Shown piece after piece: positions 53,201-61,066 of a stretch of DNA of 64,000 bases. A program made the translations under genes and the position numbers. Source of the stretch: VAZQ01 sp036557665 (GTDB lineage Bacteria; Pseudomonadota; Alphaproteobacteria; Rhizobiales; Xanthobacteraceae). The stretch's first letter is position 1. Each line of letters starts with the position of its first letter. The notes beneath the pieces are model-generated. The model had not been told where the DNA came from. It made no database searches and worked only from the letters and a program-made list of their open reading frames with translations. The stretch lies in NCBI GenBank assembly GCA_036557665.1, contig DATBHG010000055.1, positions 215,114 through 279,113 of the forward strand. The letters run 5' to 3'.

Positions 53201-53411
53201 CGAGCGGCTCAGCGACGAGGTCCTGCATCTCCTGGGCGGTCGCACCCGGCCAGGCGGTAGTGACGGTCAGCACCTTGATCGTGAATGTCGGGTCTTCGGC
53301 ACGGCCGAGCTTGAAGAAAGCAAACGTCCCGGCGACGGCAATGGCGACGATCAGGAATAGCGTGACCGCGCGTTCGCGGACAGCCAGCTCGGAGAGATTG
53401 AATGTGATCAT
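50277..53411 (-). CDS. RND-family efflux permease
   Basis: A 1044-residue inner-membrane pump of the HAE1/AcrB family. The start FNLSELAVRERAVTLFLIVA, TAWPGATAQEMQDLVAEPLE, the proton-relay segment LGLLVDDAIIAIEMMVVKME and VTRQFFPTSDRPEVLVEVQM are typical. It has twelve membrane segments in the usual 1+5+1+5 order and two large periplasmic loops. Its ATG overlaps the stop of the adaptor gene (ATGA). No outer-membrane channel gene is in the operon, so it probably borrows one. Close to VexF/MexD-distant families by eye; substrate unknown. Confidence 0.9.
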   Translation of the reverse strand: MITFNLSELAVRERAVTLFLIVAIAVAGTFAFFKLGRAEDPTFTIKVLTVTTAWPGATAQEMQDLVAEPLEKRLQELRWYDRVETMTRPGLAFMTLTLQDRTPPAEVPEQFYQARKKLSDEARNLPTGALGPFVNDEYSDVTFALYALKAPGMAPRELVRQAETIRQQLLHVAGVKKVNILGERPERIFVEFSYARLATLGVGARDIFAALQRQNAVTPAGSVETKGPQVFLRLEGAYDDVQKIADTPIAAGGRTLKLSDIADVRRGYEDPATFLIHHQGEPTLVLGAVMQEGWNGLDLGKALQDETDKISRTLPLGVTLSKITDQAVNISSAVDEFMLKFFVALGVVLLVSMVSLGWRVGIVVAAAVPLTLAIVFVIMLNTDRVFDRITLGAMILALGLLVDDAIIAIEMMVVKMEEGVDRIRAAAYAWSHTAAPMLSGTLVTVAGFLPVGFARSSAGEYAGNIFWIVGFALIASWVVAVGFTPYLGVKLLPEIKPTAGGHEAIYATSGYRRLRRVIAWSVRRKFFIAGAVVFFFVLAGIGMTVVTRQFFPTSDRPEVLVEVQMPEGSSIEATRDAAAKVEDWLKQQPETKIVTAYVGQGAPRFFFSYNPELPDPSFAKIVVLTPDSAAREALKGRLRDRIAHGLAPEARIRVTQLVFGPPSAFPVMFRVKGSDSTIVREIADQVQEVMRANPHLRQVNRDWTQRVPTVRYILDQDRLRLIGLSPTEAAQQLQFLLSGVTVTQVREDIRAVDVVARSSGPERLDPARLADFSLTAADGRAIPLDQIGRAEVRLEEPLLRRRDRTPTITVRGDIDETLQPPDVSVEVQKALAPIMAKLPAGYQIETAGPIEESAKANAALALVFPVMLLAMLAIIMIQVRSFSTMTMVVLTGPLGLIGAVPALLLFHQPFGFNAILGLIGLAGILMRNTLILIGQIKTNEDSGLDPFHAVIEATVQRARPVILTALAAVLAFIPLTLSVFWGAMAYTLIGGTAIGTVLTLVFLPALYAIWFRVRPSARQGQAEIQHDETGEDLPVSRVVMFQKG

Positions 53412-54514
53412 TGGGAGGCCGTCCTCGATTCGGCGACGACAACGCGTTGGCCCTCACTGAGAAGATGAGCGCCGAGCGCGACGATCCGCTCACCCTCGCT
53501 GATGCCGCTGACGCGCGCGGTTTCGTCGCCGAGCTGGTGGATTTGTACGGCGCGACGGACAACCGTCGAAGCGGCATCGACGACCCAGACGCTCGTGGTC
53601 TTGCCGTCGTCGTAGAGCGCGCCGAGCGGGACTTCCCAGGTCGTGGCCGCCTCGTCCTTGGGCACCCATACCGTGACGGTTGCGCCAAGCGGCGCCTGCG
53701 ACGCCTCGCCGTTGAGCACGTACCGCGCCTCGTAGGTCCGCGTTGCCGGATCGGCCGAATCTGAGAGCTGCCGCAACAAGGCATGCGATGGAGCCACCGA
53801 GATTCCATAGGTGCGGGCCTGCGCCTGCGAGCCGATTACCGGGCGCACGGTTTCGGGCAGGTACACCACGGCCTCGCGCGAGCCCGCACGAGCGAGCTTC
53901 ACCACGGTCTGGCCGGCGCTCACCACCTGGCCTGGTTCGGCCGAAGTCTCTACAACGGTGCCGTCGGCGTCGGCGCGTAGGATCGAGTAGGAGGCCTCAT
54001 TGCGCGCGACCTCTGCCTGCGCTTCGGCGGCTGCCAGCTGTGCCGAGGTGCTGTCGCGAAGTGCCTTGGCTTGCTCGTATTTCTGCTCCGTTGTCCAGCC
54101 GCCCGCGCGAAGCTTGCGATAACGCACTTCATCGGCCGCTGCCTGCTCCGCCGCCGCGCGTGCCGCGACAACGGCGTTCTCTTTGGCCGTCCGCCCAAGA
54201 TCGAGATCGGTCTGGTCGAGCCGCATCAGCGGATCGCCGGCGCGGACCGTCTGACCAACATCGACAAAACGCTCGATCACTTTGCCCGCAACGCGGAAGC
54301 CGAGATTGCTTTGCACCCGCGCCGAGATGACGCCTGTGAACGCACGCGTGGCGCCCGTGCTGGGCTTTGCAGTCACGACCTTGACGAGTTGAGGTCCTTG
54401 CCGCGGATCGCTCTTGATCGGGGGCGCAGAAGCAAAGCCGATGCCTGCTACCCAGCCGATACCGATGACGGCCGTCACAACAATGGCGGAAAGGATCAGC
54501 GTCTTGTGTTTCAT
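53408..54514 (-). CDS. RND efflux periplasmic adaptor (HlyD/AcrA family)
   Basis: A 368-residue adaptor. A membrane anchor or signal at residues about 4-24 is followed by a coiled-coil hairpin (about 95-170). A lipoyl-like domain (ILRADADGTVVETSAEPGQV, VVSAGQTVVKLA) and beta-barrel follow. The end reads VSGISEGERIVALGAHLL. ATG 54514 is chosen over 54556 because it begins the anchor and has AAAGGCAG upstream. First gene of the efflux operon; the operator palindrome lies 46 bp upstream. Confidence 0.88.
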   Translation of the reverse strand: MKHKTLILSAIVVTAVIGIGWVAGIGFASAPPIKSDPRQGPQLVKVVTAKPSTGATRAFTGVISARVQSNLGFRVAGKVIERFVDVGQTVRAGDPLMRLDQTDLDLGRTAKENAVVAARAAAEQAAADEVRYRKLRAGGWTTEQKYEQAKALRDSTSAQLAAAEAQAEVARNEASYSILRADADGTVVETSAEPGQVVSAGQTVVKLARAGSREAVVYLPETVRPVIGSQAQARTYGISVAPSHALLRQLSDSADPATRTYEARYVLNGEASQAPLGATVTVWVPKDEAATTWEVPLGALYDDGKTTSVWVVDAASTVVRRAVQIHQLGDETARVSGISEGERIVALGAHLLSEGQRVVVAESRTASQ

Positions 54515-54559
54515 GGTGTACTGCCTTTCTTGAACCGGCCGGCTCACTTGTGCCATAAC

Positions 54560-54571
54560 GTTGATATCAAC
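54560..54571. promoter_or_regulatory. MarR operator candidate before the efflux operon
   Basis: GTTGATATCAAC is a perfect 12-bp palindrome. The string TTGATATCAACCTAT occurs both here and before the MarR gene (55079-55093) and I noticed no other copy. A shared palindrome before a regulator gene and its neighbouring pump is the classic MarR arrangement. Confidence 0.7.
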
Positions 54572-54606
54572 CTATGTCGCCAAGCGATTCCTGTTTTGGG
54601 CCAGGG

Positions 54607-55065
54607 TCATGGCCTTGACGCAGCGATGGCATCTAGATTCGCATAAAGCGAGCTGAGCTCGTTGGCACTGACGCGGGTTCTCATCGCGTCATTCGTGGCT
54701 TGCCAACGCACCATGCATTTCGCCAGCAATGAGCGACCGGCGCTGGTCAGGGCTACCAGCTTCACCCGCGAATCATCCTGATCCCGACGCACGGTCAGCA
54801 GCCCTCGGCGCTCCAAAACCTTCAGGTTTGCCGTCATCGTCGTCCGATCCATTGCCAGGTCTTCGGCCAGAGTACCGATCGTTGGCGGGGACGGACGATT
54901 CAGCGCCATCAGCAGCGAGAACTGGAAATTCGTCAGCCCGAACGGGCGAAACGCGTCATCGAACACGCGGCCAATGGCGCGGCTCGCGCGCTGCACGTGC
55001 AGGCACAAACAGTAGTCCCGAACCATAAGGGTAGTTTCAAATGGGATACTGGCTGCCGTGGTCAT
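54607..55065 (-). CDS. MarR-family transcriptional regulator
   Basis: A 152-residue regulator. The winged helix reads TIGTLAEDLAMDRTTMTANL and KVLERRGLLTVRRDQDDSR (the DxR wing motif), flanked by dimerisation helices. It contains several Cys in the N-terminal helix (RDYCLCLHVQ), which could sense oxidants. It lies upstream of the efflux pair on the same strand, with the same palindrome before both, so autoregulation plus control of the pump is likely. Confidence 0.85.
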   Translation of the reverse strand: MTTAASIPFETTLMVRDYCLCLHVQRASRAIGRVFDDAFRPFGLTNFQFSLLMALNRPSPPTIGTLAEDLAMDRTTMTANLKVLERRGLLTVRRDQDDSRVKLVALTSAGRSLLAKCMVRWQATNDAMRTRVSANELSSLYANLDAIAASRP

Positions 55066-55078
55066 GACGCCTAATATA

Positions 55079-55093
55079 TTGATATCAACCTAT
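55079..55093. promoter_or_regulatory. MarR operator candidate before the MarR gene
   Basis: TTGATATCAACCTAT, identical over 15 bases to the site at 54561-54575, begins 14 bp upstream of the MarR start codon. It would block the marR promoter or ribosome access when bound. Confidence 0.7.
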
Positions 55094-55334
55094 TTGTCAA
55101 GTCCCCCAGTTTTGCCGGGCAAAATAATCGAGGCACCAAGGACGTGATGCGCCCGAGGGGTAGGAGGCTGCGCCGCCCTGGAACTACCGGCTTTTGCACC
55201 TGTCGGAATTGGCGAACGGCTGCTGACGCTCGAACTTGGCCGACGCATCATGCTGAACGTCTAGTTGCTGTTGACCATCGCGCGGCGCCGGGCGTACTGG
55301 ACTGCCACCTTTAGATTTAACTACCGCCAAGCGA

Positions 55335-55348
55335 TTCACCTAGATCAA
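55335..55348. promoter_or_regulatory. Weak FNR/FixK-like box
   Basis: TTCA-CCTAGA-TCAA differs from TTGA-N6-TCAA at one base. It lies about 95 bp before the CBS protein start. CBS-pair proteins are often in the FixK regulon of this group, which makes the site plausible, but a one-mismatch box is common by chance. Nothing else is evident in 55094-55442. Confidence 0.35.
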
Positions 55349-55442
55349 TGCACCCCAGGCGTCCCCCATCTATTGGGAAGGGTGCACGCTCGCGTTGGAG
55401 GCCAATCACCTGGGGGGAACATTCCACTCAGGAGATGCAGCT

Positions 55443-55877
55443 ATGACGATCGAAACCATTCTGAGGCAGAAGGGCACCGATGTCGCAACAATAGAGCCGG
55501 AAGCCAGCATTCGGAGGGCAGCAGACTGGCTGCGGATAAAGAACATCGGCACGCTCGTGGTGATGAGTGGGAATGCAGTTCTCGGTCTCATTTCCGAACG
55601 GGAAATCGTTCACGCATTTTCCCGCCACGGCGAGACCGCCGCATCGATGCGTGTGAAGGAGATCATGCGACAGGGGGTGATCACCGTAGGCCCAGAGGAG
55701 AGTGTCAATTGGGTGATGAAAGTGATGACACGTCATCGCGTGCGCCACATACCGGTGCTCCGCGATGGTAAGCTCGCGGGAATCATCAGCATCGGTGATG
55801 TTGTTAAATACCGTCTGGATGACCTGGAACTTGAGACTAACGTCCTGCGTGATGCCTACATTGCCGCGCATCGTTGA
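55443..55877 (+). CDS. Two-CBS-domain protein
   Basis: A 144-residue protein formed by two CBS motifs (about residues 5-65 and 73-130). Landmarks are ASIRRAADWLRIKNIGTLVV, GLISEREIVHAF, MRQGVITVGPEESVNWVMKV and RHIPVLRDGKLAGIISIGD. CBS pairs bind adenine nucleotides and usually act as energy sensors. ATG 55443 has CAGGAGATG upstream. It stands alone. Confidence 0.88.
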   Translation: MTIETILRQKGTDVATIEPEASIRRAADWLRIKNIGTLVVMSGNAVLGLISEREIVHAFSRHGETAASMRVKEIMRQGVITVGPEESVNWVMKVMTRHRVRHIPVLRDGKLAGIISIGDVVKYRLDDLELETNVLRDAYIAAHR

Positions 55878-55990
55878 TGCTTTGAAGGACCTTTTGCCCA
55901 CATAAACTGTAAGCGTCCGGCCAACCTCGGCTTCTATTTCCCGCGCACGCGTGAGAAGGTGTCCATTAACTGACAAGTTAATGGGCAGGC

Positions 55991-56436
55991 ATGACGACAG
56001 TTACGGTACTGTCTGGTCCTGAGTGCCGGCGTCGATGGACGATGGCCGAGAAGCTTCGGATCGTGAAGGAAAGCCTGGCCGAGGGCGTGAACGTTACCGA
56101 GGTTGCTCGGCGCCACGACATTCATCCCCATTTGCTTCACGCTTGGCGCGCGTCGGCCTGTTATCGGGAGTGTCGGGGGGCGAAGGTCGTTTTGCTCAGG
56201 TTACTGTCGCGCCTGCCAGTGATGCCGTGCACTTGCGGACGAATGAAGCGAGCGAGCGGCCGTTGTCGAGGTGTTGTTGCGCAACGGCCGCGTTCTGCGT
56301 GTGTCCGAGCGCGTGACGCCGGCGCATGCGGCTCGGCTTGCAGATGCCCTGGAGGGCGGCGGACGACTCCGATCCCGGTAGGCACGCAGATCTGGGTGGC
56401 CTGCGGCGCGACCGACATGCGGAAGGGATTTGATGG
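55991..56436 (+). mobile_element. IS66-family remnant (TnpA and start of TnpB)
   Basis: From ATG 55991 the frame gives ECRRRWTMAEKLRIVKESLA and VTEVARRHDIHPHLLHAWR, the helix-turn-helix protein TnpA of IS66 elements. It is then frameshifted. Near the end IPVGTQIWVACGATDMRKGF and DGLA are the N terminus of TnpB. TnpB is cut exactly where the R1 repeat begins. TnpC is not adjacent; a TnpC tail lies at 49480-49680. Confidence 0.75.
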
Positions 56437-56439
56437 TTT

Positions 56440-56529
56440 GGCCCGCGATTTCGTGCCTTGGCGCTTTCCGGACGCTGGCGTTTGGAGCGCGTGGTGAGAT
56501 CGGCGTTGCCGGCGTCCGAAAACCTGCAC
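56440..56529. repeat. Dispersed repeat R1, right-half copy
   Basis: 90 bp from GCCCGCGATTTCGTGCCTTG to CCGAAAACCTGCAC match the right half of the R1 copies at 4863 and 63540. The inverted repeat CGGACGCTGGC / GCCGGCGTCCG has one mismatch. It abuts the truncated IS66 tnpB on the left and the ABC_sub_bind downstream module on the right. Confidence 0.8.
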
Positions 56530-56564
56530 CGGACCGGACGTGAGCAGTTGCAGCAAAACACCAG

Positions 56565-57584
56565 TTACTCGATCACCTCGTCGGCGCGGCCGGTCAACGC
56601 CGGGGGTAGAGTGAGGGAGAACGCTTTTGCCGTCTTCAGGTTGATCAGGAGCTCAAATTTGGTCGCCTGATAAATCGGAATGTCACCTGGTTTGGCACCT
56701 TTGAGGATTTTGTGCACGTCATCGGCCATGCGCCGGAACAGCTCCGAAAGATCGAGAGCATAGCCCATTAGCGCGCCGGCTTCCACGTAATCGCGGTACG
56801 GACATATCGTCGGCAGGCGTTTATTCTGAGCGAGCTCGGCGATGAGCTGGCGGTTGGCGTAAAGGTCGCCCTCTCCGCTGACCAGCACGGCGTCCGGTCG
56901 TTGCTCTACTATCGCATCGAAGACGCGCTCAATCTCCGCGGGTTTTCCCTCCTGCGGGAAGATAAAACCCAGCGAAATTCCCAAACGCGCGGCGGCATTC
57001 CGCAAGACTTGCCCGACAGACCCTTCCCATCCGCCGCGCATCCCCAGGAATACGGCCTTCGTCATCGAAGGAACAGCTTCTTTCATTAGCTCCAGCCGCT
57101 TCCCCCAGATCTCGATGCCGGCATCAAGCGTGATGCCGGTGAGGTTGCCGCCGGGCCGGTTGAGGCTGCTGACTAGACCCGCCTGCAATGGATCCAGCAT
57201 GAAAGCAACAATCGGTATTGCACCGGTTGCCGCCTTGAAGACGGTCACGACGGGATTCGTTCCGGTGACGATCACATCCGGGTTGCGGGCCACGATTTCG
57301 CGCGCCACATCGGCATAACGGTCGTGACGTCCCTCGGCCCAGTAGCGTTCGATGGCTAGATTTTGTCCTTCCACGTAACCCAGACGACGTAACTCGCCGA
57401 AAAATGCGCGCCATGCGCTGCCGCCACCCGTTTCGGTCAGAAGCGCGGGCGGAATTGCCGGGTGGAACATCGCCATCCGCTGTGGCGTGGCACGTTGCTG
57501 TGCGCGTGCCGCAAGCGGCAACGCTGATGCCGCTCCGCCGAGCAGCGTGATGAACTCGCGACGCTTCAGTTGAGAAAATTGCAT
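56565..57584 (-). CDS. ABC_sub_bind (TrpX-like) solute-binding protein
   Basis: A 339-residue exported receptor. Leader MQFSQLKRREFITLLGGAAS ends ARAQQRA. Landmarks are LRRLGYVEGQNLAIERYWAE, GLVSSLNRPGGNLTG, GALMGYALDLSELFRRMADD, IPIYQATKFELLINLKTAKA and the ending TGRADEVIE. The mature start (MAMFHPAIPPALLTETGGGS) is a variant of the usual IGFL strand. ATG 57584 follows GGGGAGAGCG. The full upstream module is at 57640-57740. Confidence 0.85.
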   Translation of the reverse strand: MQFSQLKRREFITLLGGAASALPLAARAQQRATPQRMAMFHPAIPPALLTETGGGSAWRAFFGELRRLGYVEGQNLAIERYWAEGRHDRYADVAREIVARNPDVIVTGTNPVVTVFKAATGAIPIVAFMLDPLQAGLVSSLNRPGGNLTGITLDAGIEIWGKRLELMKEAVPSMTKAVFLGMRGGWEGSVGQVLRNAAARLGISLGFIFPQEGKPAEIERVFDAIVEQRPDAVLVSGEGDLYANRQLIAELAQNKRLPTICPYRDYVEAGALMGYALDLSELFRRMADDVHKILKGAKPGDIPIYQATKFELLINLKTAKAFSLTLPPALTGRADEVIE

Positions 57585-57639
57585 TCGCTCTCCCCAAGCC
57601 AAGGTCGAGCATAACAGATTGTTAAGCCGCAAGGGCTCG

Positions 57640-57740
57640 CCGCAGTGCCGCATTTCGATCCGGCCTGAGTCAGCTCTGGGTCCAAAGGCAGCAGTTCAGT
57701 ACGCCCAGTGCCCGCCCGAAGCAGCACCCCAGTAAGCGGA
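57640..57740. repeat. Upstream module of ABC_sub_bind unit, full copy
   Basis: About 100 bp very similar to 24504-24604, including CTGGGTCCAAAGGCAGCAGT, ACGCCCAGTGCCCGC and CAGCACCCCAGTAAGCGGA. It lies 56 bp upstream of the receptor at 56565-57584. Confidence 0.75.
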
Positions 57741-57821
57741 CCATCCAAGCTCGGCCCGGCTGGGCTCTTAGGTGCCACAACAAGTCGTGAGCAGATGTAG
57801 CAAATGTGCACGGGAAGCTCG

Positions 57822-58375
57822 TCATTCGATCACCTCATCGGCGGTTGCAAGCAGCGAGGACGGCACGGCGAGCCCGAGTATAGCGGCCGTCTGGGCATTG
57901 ATTACTAGTTCAAACTTGGTTGGCTGCATCACAGGCAAGTCTCCCGGTTTCGCGCCATTCAAGATACGTGCAGCATCGGCGCCCGACTCGCGAAAGGCGC
58001 CCGTAATGCTGGTTCCGTAGCTCAGAAGCCCACCAATCTCAGGAGACTCACGATTCGGAAAGGCCGTTGGAATCGCATGGCGCATTGTCAGGATGACCCA
58101 ACTGGACGCGCCGGCTAGTGAAAAATGGGTCGCTACCGACGAAAAGTACGTCGGGGCGGTCGCGCGCGATACTCGCGAAGACCGCATCGATCTCTTGCCG
58201 GGTGCCGGCTTTCAGGATCTGGAATTTGCAACCCGACCATTTGGGCTTCTGCAGCAGCCACCTCGCCCAGCGTTGTCTCGGCATTCTTTAGATTAGTTGG
58301 ATTCACAAGCACGGCCACACGTTGCAGCTTTCGGAGCGATCCTGCTATTAGAGGCCCTTGCAGGGTGCTGGGCAT
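57822..58375 (-). pseudogene. ABC_sub_bind pseudogene, N-terminal half missing
   Basis: In two frames the minus strand gives LQRVAVLVNPTNLKNAETTL, GEVAAAEAQMVGLQI, then (shifted) IGGLLSYGTSITGAFRESG, DLPVMQPTKFELVINAQTAA and the ending LLATADEVIE. The leader, first domain and upstream module are gone; the break near 58375 meets the unknown gene at 58297-58719. The first third of that gene overlaps this remnant on the other strand. Confidence 0.75.
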
Positions 58376-58719
58376 CTGTTGATGAGTCCGGCGGTGAATA
58401 CTTCCAGGTCTCGTTCGACAACGAGGCTACCAGGGAAGACGAAGATAGTTTTGACCTGTCGGCGCCTGCCCATCCCTATCTTCTCATTCAGCGGCAGTTC
58501 GAGGACGATGGCGGCGGCGTCTGCTACCTGGAGACGCACGATCACGATACCTACAGTGGTCACTTTCCGCTGCGGCTCGTTGAGTTCACGCCCACCCGTC
58601 TCGTCATCGAGGTCGCTAGGCGAGAGCACAAACATGTCGAAGTGACCTACAACCAGGACGCAAAGGGCTTCCGTGAAGTGAAGCGTATCGCGCACATTAT
58701 TTTTGGTGTGCAAGGCTAA
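58297..58719 (+). CDS. Unknown protein, probably missing its natural start
   Basis: The credible coding part starts around 58381 (ESGGEYFQVSFDNEATREDE) and runs to ITHIIFG-like RIAHIIFGVQG. It includes DGGGVCYLETHDHDTYSGHF and LVEFTPTRLVIEVARREHKH. The frame opens at TTG 58297, but 58297-58375 is antisense to the ABC_sub_bind remnant, so the original N terminus was probably replaced by that recombination. The domain is compact, beta-rich and acidic, in the size range of immunity-like or regulatory proteins. I do not recognise it. Confidence 0.45.
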   Translation: MDSQARPHVAAFGAILLLEALAGCWASVDESGGEYFQVSFDNEATREDEDSFDLSAPAHPYLLIQRQFEDDGGGVCYLETHDHDTYSGHFPLRLVEFTPTRLVIEVARREHKHVEVTYNQDAKGFREVKRIAHIIFGVQG

Positions 58720-58884
58720 CACGCCGACGGTAGTAGGGCTGCCAAGGTGACGTCAGCTCACCCTCACAGAGCGGCGGCAATGCGGACATGGCGGCATCAA
58801 CACTTGGTGTGCCAAAAGCGACCCTTGCTCGCAGCACCACTCCGGTGGCCCAGCCATTCGAAGTCGAAGGCGGTGAGCTGGGTT

Positions 58885-60741
58885 TCAATGAAAAGAAACG
58901 TCAAAAATGGGCCATGAGTCCAACTTTTCCCATTTCCCATCTCGCCATGCGAAGAGCGCGAATTCGTGGTTGAGATGTGGTAATCCGAGCGCCGCGATTT
59001 CCTCATCCATAGGCCCTTCGGCATCTTGAATGATTAGGTAGTCCACCTTACCGGTTTGGGCCCATGCTTTGACTTTGTGGAAGTCGCCTTCATCCCACAG
59101 AATTGTCGCTGAGATCGGCGGTTTGAGCATGCCGAGTTGCCAGAGATTATAGCGCACCGCTACTGCAAATGGGCTGGCATTCCACGCCGGTACGATTAGC
59201 ACCTTTGACCCAAGTGGTATGACCTTCCGTACCTCAGTTGTGACCTTGCGTAGAAAATGCTGCCACTCTCTTCCCGACGGGTTGTTGAGGTCGCTCCGCA
59301 CAGGCATGGCGGAAACAGCAACAAGCAATGCCGCAAGCGTAGGCATACTGCCGGCTGGTTGTATCCTCTTCATCCACGCCGGCCAGCGGCTGGTCGCAAG
59401 TGCCATTACCGGGGGATAGAGCCCTAGAAGTGCCACGTGTGGCGTATAGCGCCAATAATCAGCGGCAATTTCGGCATCCGAGAGCTTCATCGCTCCCGCA
59501 TAAACAGCCAACAAAAAAGCATTGTAGCCTATCCATACAACGGCACAAATCGCTGCCAGATATCTCGCCTCATTGCATTTCGTAAAAAAGAGGCTCACTA
59601 ATCCAACTGCCGTAACTGACCACATCAAGCCATGAAATACCGGCGCATCAGCAATAAGATCGCTAATCGAATGAAGCGTTTGGGGCAGTACTCCGAAATT
59701 CCAATCGTGAATGGGTCGGAATGTCTGCTCCCAGCTCGGCGAATTCTGCAGCAAATACCAGCGCCACATCCCAAACAAAACGATTGGCGGCCCCAACATG
59801 CGAGAAAGCTGTGGCAAGGTGCTGCGCCATGGGATTGCGGGTTCACGCATCACCACAAGCGCAAGTGCCGCGATAATCAATGCCAATAAAATCGGGTTCG
59901 CCTGTTTGAGATTTATCAGCATGGCAGCGATTAAGCCGAAACGCCAAGCAAATCCCGACGCATTGTCAGGCTCTTTTGAGAGACGCACGAGGATCTCGAC
60001 ACCCAAAAGACCGAGAGCGCCTACCGCAACCATGCTTGCACAATCGGCGTAGGACGACAGCAGCACAGCGCCATTGAGACCAGGGTTGAGAAGTATGGTG
60101 ATCGCAACCGCTGACGCGATGAGACTTGCCGGGAATTTTCCTGCTTCGAGGGCACTACGCCGCACGAGTGCCGCCGCGAGCGCCTCTGCAAATACTGCGC
60201 TCGATCCCGCCAGTAATGCGACATTGGTTACTGGCCCAGCGGTTTCAACAAGGCTCCCTCCAAGGAATGAAGCCGCGGCAATCATTAGCGGCATGCCCTG
60301 CGGGTAGCCGGGAAATATTGAGAACGGTGGATCGAGATCGGGCCAGGGCAGCGAATCGTGCTCGTAGGCGTAAGCAGCACTCGGGAGCCAGTTCCAAAAG
60401 TCGTCCCACATTGCGGGTTTGCTGCCGGCCGCGCTGACAAGGATCGGCAAAACGAGTGCCAGAGCAATCCAAGTTGAACGGGATCCGGGAAATCGCATTC
60501 GTGTGATCACCGCGATGACTGAAAGCGAGGCGCCAGCGGCCATAAGCCACGACAGCGGAAAACGAGTGGTCACGGCAAGAATGCTGATCGTTCCAGTAAG
60601 CAGTCCAAATCCTACAAGCATGTCCGCGCCCGCCCAGCGATCGCTGCGGCCGACCACCGACCCGGCAGTTGTGCAGGCGACCACTGGAATGAACGCGAAT
60701 GCGAGGGCCAAAGCGGAAGCAATCCACCAACGATCCATCAC
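58885..60741 (-). CDS. Multi-pass membrane protein, possible GT-C glycosyltransferase
   Basis: A 618-residue protein with about eleven hydrophobic segments in the first 480 residues and a soluble C-terminal domain of about 130 residues. An acidic loop after the third or fourth segment (PAMWDDFWNWLPSAAYAYEH) resembles the first periplasmic loop of GT-C transferases, where Asp/Glu residues bind metal-lipid donors. The C-terminal region reads LGSKVLIVPAWNASPFAVAV and VDYLIIQDAEG. Lower GC than neighbours. It stands alone on the minus strand. Assignment rests on topology only. Confidence 0.55.
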   Translation of the reverse strand: MMDRWWIASALALAFAFIPVVACTTAGSVVGRSDRWAGADMLVGFGLLTGTISILAVTTRFPLSWLMAAGASLSVIAVITRMRFPGSRSTWIALALVLPILVSAAGSKPAMWDDFWNWLPSAAYAYEHDSLPWPDLDPPFSIFPGYPQGMPLMIAAASFLGGSLVETAGPVTNVALLAGSSAVFAEALAAALVRRSALEAGKFPASLIASAVAITILLNPGLNGAVLLSSYADCASMVAVGALGLLGVEILVRLSKEPDNASGFAWRFGLIAAMLINLKQANPILLALIIAALALVVMREPAIPWRSTLPQLSRMLGPPIVLFGMWRWYLLQNSPSWEQTFRPIHDWNFGVLPQTLHSISDLIADAPVFHGLMWSVTAVGLVSLFFTKCNEARYLAAICAVVWIGYNAFLLAVYAGAMKLSDAEIAADYWRYTPHVALLGLYPPVMALATSRWPAWMKRIQPAGSMPTLAALLVAVSAMPVRSDLNNPSGREWQHFLRKVTTEVRKVIPLGSKVLIVPAWNASPFAVAVRYNLWQLGMLKPPISATILWDEGDFHKVKAWAQTGKVDYLIIQDAEGPMDEEIAALGLPHLNHEFALFAWRDGKWEKLDSWPIFDVSFH

Positions 60742-61066
60742 TTTAGCCTACATTTGGATGGGTTCGGTCGGCTGATATTTTGGGCGCCAAAAGCACCAAG
60801 GGACACACCGTTGTGCTCGCGTCCGCTTTCTTGGGTCAGAAAGGGGACGTGCATGGCGAAAAATTCGTACTAGCTCGCCTGCAATGCAATAACCTGGGTC
60901 AATCGAGCTGGGCAGCGTGATTCGGCAGTGGGCTTCGTGCCGCTGCCGCTCAATCCGGTTGAGTGATGGTAGGTCCGCAGCATCTCCGATAGCGGCTGTG
61001 AGTCGAGCCCATTCGGACCGCTCTTGTGTGCCACTTCCGGACGTGAGCAATTGCAGCAGGCAGCCC
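60742..61066. other. Spacer with ABC_sub_bind downstream module
   Basis: The right end (61033-61056, GGACGTGAGCAATTGCAGCA) is the downstream module of the following ABC_sub_bind unit. I see no gene in the rest. Confidence 0.4.

Noticed and set aside
56160..56560. Arrays of short repeats suggestive of CRISPR
   Set aside because: No regularly spaced direct repeats occur here or elsewhere in the window, and no cas gene is present.
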